Part shown: positions 27,398 to 34,495 of the stretch, one piece after another
Position numbering within the stretch: position 1 is the stretch's first letter
How the letters are laid out: each line of letters begins with the position of its first letter
Assembly: GCF_030053895.1 (NCBI RefSeq)
Contig: NZ_CP125781.1
Coordinates: forward strand, 1,364,001 to 1,428,000
Source: Trabulsiella odontotermitis
Lineage (GTDB): Bacteria; Pseudomonadota; Gammaproteobacteria; Enterobacterales; Enterobacteriaceae
DNA: 64,000 bases
Direction of reading: 5' to 3'
Program-made: the position numbers and the translations under genes
The notes under the pieces: model-generated
The model's database searches: none
Told to the model about the DNA's origin: nothing
The model's input: the letters and a program-made list of their open reading frames with translations, nothing else

Positions 27398-28771
27398 TTA
27401 GCCTTTCTTCCGCTGACGCGGCTTTGGTGCCGTCTCAACCGTGGTGACTTCGCTTCTCACCCAGCCGTCGGATACGCGGGTGGTCAGCAGATCACCGGTT
27501 TTGACTTGTTTCGTCTGTTTGATGGCTTTGCCATCCGGTGCGGTGGTCACGCTGTAGCCGCGCGCCAGCGTGGAGAGGGGGCTGACCGCTTCGAGATGCG
27601 TGACCGCATTACCAAAGCGTTCCCGCGTGGTGCTGAGGCGAGCGCGGATGTTTTCCGCCAGCCGGTATTCCAGTTGCCGGACGCGCGCCTGAGCGCGGAA
27701 AATACGCGGCTGTGGATCCTGCTGATTCAACCGTTGCAGCAGGCGCTGTTGTTGTTGTCCGGCGCGTTTGAGCTGGGTTTCCAGTGCGACATTCATGCGC
27801 TGGCGCATGCGATCCAGCACCGTCTGCTGGCGTGCGAGGCGCAGTTGTGGATGTTGCTGTTGCAGACGATGGTGCAGTTGCGTGAAACGACGATGACGAT
27901 GCGCCAGATAGTAATCCATCGCCATTTCCAGCCGCTGCTGACCGGACTGGATCTGGCGCAGCAACTCTTGCTGATTACGGCTGACGATTTCCGCAGCGGC
28001 GGACGGCGTGGGCGCTCGCAGGTCCGCGACAAAATCCGCGATGGTGACGTCGGTTTCATGACCGACGGCGCTGACGACCGGGATCAGGCTGGCAAAAATG
28101 GCGCGCGCCACGCGTTCATCGTTGAAGCTCCACAAATCTTCCAGTGAACCGCCCCCGCGCCCGACAATCAGCACATCGCACTCCTGACGGCGATTCGCCA
28201 GTTCGATGGCGCGGACAATTTGCGCAGGCGCGTCGTCTCCCTGCACCGCGGTCGGGTAGATAATGACCGGCAGCGATGGATCACGGCGTTTGAGGACGTG
28301 CAAAATATCATGCAGCGCCGCACCGGTTTTGGAGGTGATCACCCCGACGCAATGCGCGGGTGAGGGCAGCGCTTTTTTGAACTGCTGATCGAACAGCCCT
28401 TCGGCACTGAGCGCCGCTTTCAGCTGTTCGTATTTCTGCTGAAGCAAACCTTCCCCGGCGGGCTGCATGCTTTCAACAATGATTTGATAATCGCCGCGCG
28501 GCTCGTACAACGTAATGTTCGCGCGAACCAGCACCTGCTGGCCATGCTGAGGGCGAAACGTCACCCGGCGGTTGCTGTTGCGGAACATCGCACAGCGCAC
28601 CTGGGCGTTGTCATCTTTCAGTGTGAAATACCAGTGACCGGAAGCGGGCTGGGTAAAATTGGAGATTTCGCCGCTGATCCACACCTGGCCCATCTCTTTT
28701 TCCAGCAGCATTCTCACCGACTGATTCAGGCGGCTGACGGTATAAATAGAGGGGGATTGAGAGGGTAACAT
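27398..28771 (-). CDS. xseA: Exodeoxyribonuclease VII large subunit
   Basis: 457 residues (E. coli 456). An N-terminal OB-fold (about residues 1-105) and the catalytic domain (GVITSKTGAALHD, VGRGGGSLEDLW, AVGHETDVTI) are followed by a long coiled-coil and a basic tail. With XseB it degrades single-stranded DNA to oligonucleotides. It is divergent from guaB. Confidence 0.96.
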   Translation of the reverse strand: MLPSQSPSIYTVSRLNQSVRMLLEKEMGQVWISGEISNFTQPASGHWYFTLKDDNAQVRCAMFRNSNRRVTFRPQHGQQVLVRANITLYEPRGDYQIIVESMQPAGEGLLQQKYEQLKAALSAEGLFDQQFKKALPSPAHCVGVITSKTGAALHDILHVLKRRDPSLPVIIYPTAVQGDDAPAQIVRAIELANRRQECDVLIVGRGGGSLEDLWSFNDERVARAIFASLIPVVSAVGHETDVTIADFVADLRAPTPSAAAEIVSRNQQELLRQIQSGQQRLEMAMDYYLAHRHRRFTQLHHRLQQQHPQLRLARQQTVLDRMRQRMNVALETQLKRAGQQQQRLLQRLNQQDPQPRIFRAQARVRQLEYRLAENIRARLSTTRERFGNAVTHLEAVSPLSTLARGYSVTTAPDGKAIKQTKQVKTGDLLTTRVSDGWVRSEVTTVETAPKPRQRKKG

Positions 28772-28863
28772 GTGAGCGAGATCAAATTCTAAATCAGCAG
28801 GTTATTCAGTCGATAGTAACCCGCTGGCAGGGGAGCGCAAGCTTTATTTGCAAAAAAGTGTGG

Positions 28864-28889
28864 ATGCAATCGGTTACGCTCTGTATAAT
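28864..28889 (+). promoter_or_regulatory. guaB promoter with PurR box
   Basis: ATGCAATCGGTTACGC at 28864-28879 fits the PurR operator consensus (ACGCAAACGTTTGCGT-like) with intact outer half-sites. TATAAT at 28884-28889 is a perfect -10 hexamer just downstream, so bound PurR would cover the -35/-10 spacer. The guaB ATG is 42 bases further on. Confidence 0.75.
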
Positions 28890-28931
28890 GCCACGGCAAT
28901 ATTTAATATCACCCAGGTAGAGATATTGCCC

Positions 28932-30398
28932 ATGCTACGTATCGCCAAAGAAGCACTGACGTTTGACGACGTCCTCCTCGTTCCCGCTCACTCCACTGTT
29001 TTGCCGAATACTGCCGACCTCAGCACGCAGCTGACGAAAACCATTCGTCTGAACATCCCTATGCTTTCCGCCGCGATGGATACCGTTACGGAAGCGCGCC
29101 TGGCTATCGCGCTGGCGCAGGAAGGCGGCATCGGCTTTATCCACAAAAACATGTCCATCGAACGCCAGGCGGAAGAAGTTCGCCGCGTGAAGAAACATGA
29201 ATCCGGCATCGTGACCGATCCGCAAACGGTTCTGCCGACCACCACATTGCGTGAAGTGAAAGAGCTGACCGAGATTAACGGCTTCGCAGGCTACCCGGTT
29301 GTCACCGAAGATAACGAACTGGTCGGCATTATCACCGGCCGTGACGTGCGTTTCGTGACTGACCTGACGCAGCCTGTCAGTGTTTACATGACGCCGAAAG
29401 AGCGTCTGGTCACGGTGCGTGAAGGCGAGACTCGCGAAGTGGTACTGGCGAAAATGCACGAGCGCCGCATCGAGAAAGCGCTGGTGGTTGATGATAATTT
29501 CCATCTGCTCGGCATGATCACCGTAAAAGATTTCCAGAAAGCAGAACGTAAACCTAACGCCTGTAAAGATGAGCATGGTCGTCTGCGCGTTGGCGCGGCG
29601 GTTGGGGCTGGCGCCGGTAACGAAGAGCGTGTTGACGCGCTGGTGGCGGCAGGGGTTGACGTGCTGCTCATCGACTCCTCACACGGCCACTCCGAAGGCG
29701 TTCTGCAACGCATCCGCGAAACCCGCGCGAAATACCCAGATCTGCAAATCATCGGCGGCAACGTTGCCACTGGCGCTGGCGCACGTGCGCTGGCGGAAGC
29801 GGGCGTGAGCGCGGTGAAAGTCGGTATCGGCCCGGGCTCCATCTGTACTACCCGTATCGTTACTGGCGTAGGTGTTCCGCAGATCACCGCCGTTTCCGAC
29901 GCGGTTGAAGCGCTGGAAGGCACTGGTATTCCGGTGATCGCTGACGGCGGTATCCGTTTCTCCGGCGACATCGCCAAAGCGATTGCCGCAGGCGCTGCTG
30001 CTGTGATGGTCGGCTCCATGCTGGCGGGTACGGAAGAATCCCCGGGTGAGATCGAACTGTATCAGGGCCGCTCTTACAAATCCTATCGTGGGATGGGCTC
30101 ACTCGGCGCGATGTCCAAAGGTTCTTCCGACCGTTATTTCCAGACCGACAACGCGGCTGACAAACTGGTGCCGGAAGGCATCGAAGGTCGTGTGGCCTAC
30201 AAAGGTCGCCTGAAAGAGATTATCCACCAGCAGATGGGCGGCCTGCGCTCCTGTATGGGGCTGACCGGTTGTGGTACTATCGACGCGCTGCGTACCAAAG
30301 CGGAATTTGTACGCATCAGCGGTGCGGGTATTCAGGAAAGCCACGTTCACGACGTGACCATCACCAAGGAATCCCCTAACTACCGCCTCGGTTCTTAA
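28932..30398 (+). CDS. guaB: IMP dehydrogenase
   Basis: 488 residues, the E. coli length. It oxidises IMP to XMP with NAD+, the rate-limiting step to GMP. The TIM barrel is interrupted by two CBS domains (about residues 95-205). The catalytic cysteine lies in GPGSICTTR. The ATG at 28932 gives the conserved MLRIAKEALTFDDVLL start; the longer frame from 28848 runs through the promoter. Confidence 0.97.
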   Translation: MLRIAKEALTFDDVLLVPAHSTVLPNTADLSTQLTKTIRLNIPMLSAAMDTVTEARLAIALAQEGGIGFIHKNMSIERQAEEVRRVKKHESGIVTDPQTVLPTTTLREVKELTEINGFAGYPVVTEDNELVGIITGRDVRFVTDLTQPVSVYMTPKERLVTVREGETREVVLAKMHERRIEKALVVDDNFHLLGMITVKDFQKAERKPNACKDEHGRLRVGAAVGAGAGNEERVDALVAAGVDVLLIDSSHGHSEGVLQRIRETRAKYPDLQIIGGNVATGAGARALAEAGVSAVKVGIGPGSICTTRIVTGVGVPQITAVSDAVEALEGTGIPVIADGGIRFSGDIAKAIAAGAAAVMVGSMLAGTEESPGEIELYQGRSYKSYRGMGSLGAMSKGSSDRYFQTDNAADKLVPEGIEGRVAYKGRLKEIIHQQMGGLRSCMGLTGCGTIDALRTKAEFVRISGAGIQESHVHDVTITKESPNYRLGS

Positions 30399-30406
30399 TG
30401 ATTTCT

Positions 30407-30436
30407 GCGCCCGGTGCTTCCACCGGGCGCTTACTT
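30407..30436 (+). promoter_or_regulatory. Strong hairpin between guaB and guaA
   Basis: GCGCCCGGTG and CACCGGGCGC form a perfect 10-bp stem capped by CTTC, followed by TTACTTTC. It may act as a partial terminator or mRNA stabiliser in the guaBA operon, setting the GuaB:GuaA ratio. Confidence 0.6.
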
Positions 30437-30469
30437 TCACTCATTGCCATTTGCCCGGAACAACCGTCA

Positions 30470-32047
30470 ATGACCGACAATATTCATAAACATCGCATTC
30501 TTATCCTCGACTTTGGCTCTCAATACACTCAACTGGTTGCCCGCCGCGTACGCGAATTAGGCGTTTACTGCGAACTGTGGGCATGGGATGTCACCGAAGC
30601 GCAAATCCGCGACTTCAACCCCAGCGGCATCATTCTTTCCGGTGGCCCGGAAAGCACCACCGAACACAACAGCCCTCGCGCACCGGAATACGTGTTCAAC
30701 GCAGGCGTTCCGGTTCTCGGCGTGTGCTACGGCATGCAGACCATGGCAATGCAACTGGGCGGCCATGTTGAAGCCTCTAACGAGCGCGAATTTGGTTACG
30801 CGCAGGTTGAAGTAAAAACCGACAGCGCGTTTATCCACGGTATCGAAGATGCGCTGACTGCTGAAGGCAGACCGCTGCTGGACGTCTGGATGAGCCATGG
30901 CGATAAAGTCACTGCCATCCCGTCAGATTTCGTCACCGTTGCCAGCACCGAAACCTGTCCGTTCGCCATTATGGCTAACGAAGAAAAACGCTTCTACGGC
31001 GTACAGTTCCACCCGGAAGTGACCCACACCCGCCAGGGTCTGCGCATGCTGGAGCGTTTTGTACGTGATATCTGCCAGTGTGAAGCCCTGTGGACGCCGG
31101 CAAAAATCATCGACGATGCGGTAGCACGCATTCGTCAGCAGGTGGGCGACGATAAAGTAATCCTCGGTCTGTCCGGCGGCGTGGATTCCTCCGTGACCGC
31201 CATGCTGCTGCATCGCGCCATCGGTAAAAACCTGACCTGTGTTTTCGTTGATAACGGTCTGCTGCGTCTGAACGAAGCCGAACAGGTGATGGACATGTTC
31301 GGCGACCGTTTTGGTCTCAATATCGTTCACGTTCCGGCGGAAGAGCGTTTCCTGAGCGCGCTGGCGGGCATTGACGATCCGGAAGCAAAACGTAAAACCA
31401 TCGGCCGCGTTTTCGTTGAAGTCTTCGATGAAGAAGCCTTAAAGCTGCAAGACGTGAAATGGCTGGCGCAGGGCACTATCTACCCTGACGTCATCGAATC
31501 TGCCGCATCTGCCACCGGCAAAGCGCACGTCATCAAATCTCACCACAATGTTGGTGGCCTGCCGAAAGAGATGAAGATGGGCCTCGTCGAGCCGCTGAAA
31601 GAGCTGTTCAAAGACGAAGTGCGTAAAATTGGTCTGGAACTGGGCCTGCCATACGACATGCTGTACCGCCACCCGTTCCCTGGGCCGGGCCTCGGCGTTC
31701 GCGTGCTGGGCGAAGTGAAGAAAGAGTTCTGCGACCTGCTGCGTCGTGCAGATGCCATCTTCATCGAAGAACTGCGTAAAGCGGACCTGTATGACAAAGT
31801 CAGCCAGGCGTTCACCGTCTTCCTGCCAGTTCGCTCCGTTGGCGTTATGGGCGATGGCCGTAAATACGACTGGGTCGTCTCGCTGCGTGCAGTTGAAACC
31901 ATCGACTTCATGACCGCCCACTGGGCACACCTGCCGTACGATTTCCTTGGCCGCGTGTCTAACAGAATCATTAATGAAGTGAATGGGATTTCGCGGGTAG
32001 TGTATGATATCAGCGGTAAGCCACCAGCGACGATTGAGTGGGAGTAA
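30470..32047 (+). CDS. guaA: GMP synthase (glutamine-hydrolysing)
   Basis: 525 residues, the E. coli length. The N-terminal class I glutamine amidotransferase has the nucleophile in GVCYGMQT and the His/Glu pair in FHPEVTH. The ATP-pyrophosphatase domain has the P-loop LSGGVDSSV, and a C-terminal dimerisation domain follows. It converts XMP to GMP. The ATG at 30470 gives MTDNIHKHRILILDFGSQ. It is the second gene of guaBA. Confidence 0.97.
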   Translation: MTDNIHKHRILILDFGSQYTQLVARRVRELGVYCELWAWDVTEAQIRDFNPSGIILSGGPESTTEHNSPRAPEYVFNAGVPVLGVCYGMQTMAMQLGGHVEASNEREFGYAQVEVKTDSAFIHGIEDALTAEGRPLLDVWMSHGDKVTAIPSDFVTVASTETCPFAIMANEEKRFYGVQFHPEVTHTRQGLRMLERFVRDICQCEALWTPAKIIDDAVARIRQQVGDDKVILGLSGGVDSSVTAMLLHRAIGKNLTCVFVDNGLLRLNEAEQVMDMFGDRFGLNIVHVPAEERFLSALAGIDDPEAKRKTIGRVFVEVFDEEALKLQDVKWLAQGTIYPDVIESAASATGKAHVIKSHHNVGGLPKEMKMGLVEPLKELFKDEVRKIGLELGLPYDMLYRHPFPGPGLGVRVLGEVKKEFCDLLRRADAIFIEELRKADLYDKVSQAFTVFLPVRSVGVMGDGRKYDWVVSLRAVETIDFMTAHWAHLPYDFLGRVSNRIINEVNGISRVVYDISGKPPATIEWE

Positions 32048-32070
32048 CCCCGCCGTTAGTTGCCTGAAAT

Positions 32071-32100
32071 ACAAAGCTCGCGTTATCGCGGGCTTTTTCT
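32071..32100 (+). terminator. Terminator after guaBA
   Basis: AAAGCTCGCG pairs with CGCGGGCTTT around TTAT, followed by TTCTTTT. It lies just before the convergent VOC gene ends at 32103. Confidence 0.85.
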
Positions 32101-32102
32101 TT

Positions 32103-32456
32103 TCATGAGCGGTGCGACAGGATATTTACCACCTTGCCCAACGGATCCCGCACATAAAAACGACGCACGTTCCAGGGCTCGTTCGTAATGGGATACACAA
32201 TCTCAAAGCCTTCGGCCTGCGCGCGTTCGTAGACCTCATCCACGTTATCGACTTCAACGGATATGTCAGGCACCGGCGTTCCCGATCCGCCTTCACACGC
32301 CACGCTGACCTGCGTTCTTGCTTTTGCGTCACTGGCAAACGTCAGGATCCAGCCGTGATCCATAACCATGTCCATTCCCAGCAGCCGTTCATAGAATGAC
32401 CGTGCAAGCTGAGGATCCGCCGTGGCAAGATTGGCGACGATGCGTAATACTGCCAT
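32103..32456 (-). CDS. VOC (glyoxalase/bleomycin-resistance) superfamily protein
   Basis: 117 residues, a single beta-alpha-beta-beta-beta repeat pair typical of the vicinal-oxygen-chelate fold: the N-terminal half LATADPQLARSFYERLLGM and the C-terminal VRRFYVRDPLGKVVNIL are characteristic. It would dimerise to make a metal site. The substrate cannot be told from sequence; a bleomycin-resistance or lyase role is not assumed. AAGG lies upstream of the ATG. Base composition is like the core genome, unlike the two ORFs upstream. Confidence 0.85.
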   Translation of the reverse strand: MAVLRIVANLATADPQLARSFYERLLGMDMVMDHGWILTFASDAKARTQVSVACEGGSGTPVPDISVEVDNVDEVYERAQAEGFEIVYPITNEPWNVRRFYVRDPLGKVVNILSHRS

Positions 32457-32516
32457 CTTTTTTCCTTTTGTCGAGGATGATGAAAACGGTGATATCAGTG
32501 ATTTTAGTGCATATAT

Positions 32517-32909
32517 TTAGATATTCGACTTAGCGATTCTTTTGCTTAAATAAATACCGAGCAGAACGGAGACATAGCCCAGGCTTCCCGACAGGAACAT
32601 GAGTATGACTCTGAGGGGATTAGTACCGAACCACATTGAAAACATAGACAAAAAAGCGAAGGAAATAATGAGTAGCGACCATCGCCATTTAATAAAAGCG
32701 GAAAGGACAATGACCGGAAGTATAATGTAGCGCATATAAAACATGACGAAAACCAGCGATACACCATGACTCCGTGGACGGAAATGGTTCATGTACCACT
32801 CATGCCCAATCTCATGAACCAGAAAAACAATAAGGCAACCAGTAAAGGCAATGATGAACCGGATTAATAGTTTTTTATGTTTTCCAGATACCATATTTTT
32901 TAAAATCAT
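32517..32909 (-). CDS. Unrecognised small integral membrane protein with HEIGH motif
   Basis: 130 residues if ATG at 32909 is used, 125 from ATG at 32894; neither has a well-spaced ribosome site, so coupling to the overlapping upstream gene is likely. Four hydrophobic segments are visible (about 14-32, 51-72, 77-94, 101-122). At the end of the first lies HEIGH (His32, Glu33, His36), a HExxH zinc-site pattern placed as in M50/site-2-type membrane proteases. The second M50 motif (LDG) is not seen, so it may be a divergent protease or a chance match. It is AT-rich relative to its neighbours, suggesting transfer. Confidence 0.6.
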   Translation of the reverse strand: MILKNMVSGKHKKLLIRFIIAFTGCLIVFLVHEIGHEWYMNHFRPRSHGVSLVFVMFYMRYIILPVIVLSAFIKWRWSLLIISFAFLSMFSMWFGTNPLRVILMFLSGSLGYVSVLLGIYLSKRIAKSNI

Positions 32910-33705
32910 CCTCGTTTATGGAAACACCTAAGGTAGCAGGATCAACGTCGTTGCTGATTTCTGTCGTCACTACCGAAGGATACGTACCGCCTGTTGCTTT
33001 TGTTACATAAGCAAATTTTTTGTTTGCATAGAGAGCCCCTCTAAGAACAAAAAAATTGTCATATTCATTGGAATAATCTGACTCACCCGTTATTGTTCCT
33101 GAGCCCCAATCTATGCCAATTTTTACTGTGTTTGTAATGCTGTGAGTATCGCGGAAGGTATCTACGGCAAAAGGGATTTGGCCTACAGCGTCAGTCCAGT
33201 AAGGGATATTTTCTATCAGGGTTAAAAGATATCCGGCACCACCATCGGGGCTCTGTTTCCAGTCACCATCAAGGTTGTTATAAAAACTGTAAGACGGTCT
33301 GTCTATTAAAGAAAACCTTGCAATGTCCGACCATGCGAAAACCTTCCATGCATCGCTAATATAATTGGCATTATTAACATATAATAGTTCACGATAATTA
33401 TCTGCTAGTGGCTCAAACCACTGGTATTGAAATTTATCATAAAGTTGTTGTGCAGTCATTACACTGTATGTGTCATTTTTACCGCCTCGCAGAATAAAAA
33501 GAACGTCTGCGTTTTTTCGGGTTATGATCAGAATTTTAGGGATAACTACATTTTGTATTTTGTTTTCCTTTGCGGGTGCCGTTCTTCCTTTCACCACTAA
33601 TGCTGTTTTCCCATCTTTTGTTTCAATATGGTACGTTTTTCCATCCACTTCTACATTAATTTCTTTCACCGTACAGTTTCCTGGCAAGTAATAAATAAAC
33701 TGCAT
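32875..33705 (-). CDS. Unrecognised 276-residue protein, possible effector or toxin
   Basis: I do not recognise this protein. It is rich in aromatic residues and Asn/Asp (YSFYNNLDGDWKQSPDGG, IPYWTDAVGQIPFAVD), has no signal peptide and no clear membrane helix, and is AT-rich with rare-type codons compared with the window. Its 3' end overlaps the small membrane protein gene by 20-35 bases. Such an overlapping pair, soluble protein first and small membrane protein second, resembles effector-immunity pairs, but no delivery or toxin domain can be named. The start has no good ribosome site, so the gene could be an N-terminally truncated remnant. Confidence 0.55.
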   Translation of the reverse strand: MQFIYYLPGNCTVKEINVEVDGKTYHIETKDGKTALVVKGRTAPAKENKIQNVVIPKILIITRKNADVLFILRGGKNDTYSVMTAQQLYDKFQYQWFEPLADNYRELLYVNNANYISDAWKVFAWSDIARFSLIDRPSYSFYNNLDGDWKQSPDGGAGYLLTLIENIPYWTDAVGQIPFAVDTFRDTHSITNTVKIGIDWGSGTITGESDYSNEYDNFFVLRGALYANKKFAYVTKATGGTYPSVVTTEISNDVDPATLGVSINEDDFKKYGIWKT

Positions 33706-33942
33706 GAATCTATTCTACCGACAGAATATATATAAGCTATTTGTTGCGTGTTTCTTGATCTGACGGGGAAATATTTCGCGCATTCTCGTAAGAAAAAAAG
33801 ATTATCTGCGTGATAGTTACATGAAGGAACAGCACTGTAAACGCCTGAAACAGACAAAAAATGCGAAGGCGGAATGAGGGAATCTACAGATGTTGGATCT
33901 GCCACCGACTGGAATAACCGCCTTATCTACGGCAAAAAGAAG
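33706..33942. other. AT-rich spacer between the unknown pair and yfgG
   Basis: About 240 bases with runs such as AATATATATAAGC and no convincing gene. A 79-codon minus-strand open frame overlaps here but has no family resemblance. This is the likely left edge of the transferred patch; no terminal inverted repeat or target-site duplication was found by eye. Confidence 0.4.
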
Positions 33943-34143
33943 TTATCGCTGTTGCTGGGCAGGGGCTTCGGAGGTCAGGCTGGTTTGCTGCGCTTCTTTT
34001 TTGTCCTGATGATGATACCAGGCGCCGATGGAGGAGTAGACGAAGCGGCCAAAAAAGAAGAGGAAACTGATAAGAAGTACGATCCGCGTCATTCGACCGT
34101 TAAATCGATGTCGTTTTCGCATACTGGTGGCCTGGCTGCTCAC
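33943..34143 (-). CDS. yfgG: YfgG, DUF2633 membrane protein
   Basis: 66 residues (E. coli 63). The GTG at 34143 has AAGGA seven bases upstream and gives (M)SSQATSMRKRHRFN, matching the E. coli protein; the longer frame from 34215 is rejected. A basic N-terminus precedes one membrane helix (RIVLLISFLFFFGRFVY), then a Gln/Ser-rich tail. In E. coli it has been tied to metal (nickel/cobalt) stress tolerance and biofilm phenotypes, but the mechanism is unknown. It is divergent from pdeF. Confidence 0.88.
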   Translation of the reverse strand: MSSQATSMRKRHRFNGRMTRIVLLISFLFFFGRFVYSSIGAWYHHQDKKEAQQTSLTSEAPAQQQR

Positions 34144-34495
34144 AAAGGGTTCCTTCAGATATACCCACAATTTGGGCGGTGAATATATTAAGGCACAGCG
34201 CGGCGCGAGGGTCAATCAAGGGAAGTGTAAAATTGCGTCAGCTCAAACATTAACCAATATTATATAAAATAAGAGTGTATCCATGGCCTCTATAGCGAAG
34301 CCGGGCTATCGCAAGAAAAAGTCTAATAAGTGATTCCCTGTCGATGATTATTTGATTTAAGTCAACCACCATGCCCGACAGCCCACTAAACTCTTCCCTC
34401 GGTCCCGCGCTGACAGTTGTTGCGCGGTAGGTATGGCCAGGTTGGATGCCTGTCTGAATATCCCTTCAGGAACCAGGGTACTCTCTCGAGCATCA
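34144..34495. other. yfgG-pdeF divergent intergenic region
   Basis: 352 bases without a gene. On the minus side TTGACC (34215-34210) and TAATAT (34190-34185), 19 apart, are a possible yfgG promoter. On the plus side there is the FNR-type promoter described separately. The remainder, including AT-rich 34240-34280, shows nothing clear. Confidence 0.5.
34352..34392 (+). promoter_or_regulatory. FNR-type class II promoter for pdeF
   Basis: TTGATTTAAGTCAA at 34352-34365 matches the FNR consensus TTGATnnnnATCAA at 9 of 10 fixed positions. TAAACT at 34387-34392 is a reasonable -10. A start near 34399 would put the FNR site at about -41, the class II activation position. E. coli yfgF/pdeF is reported as an anaerobically relevant, FNR-linked phosphodiesterase gene, so regulation is probably conserved. 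Confidence 0.65.

Noticed and set aside
33666..33905. 79-codon minus-strand ORF upstream of the unknown 276-residue gene
   Set aside because: Considered as a lost N-terminal domain, but it is in another frame, overlaps only the first codons, and looks like no delivery domain.
33874..34182. 102-codon plus-strand ORF
   Set aside because: Antisense to yfgG, whose match to the E. coli protein is clear.
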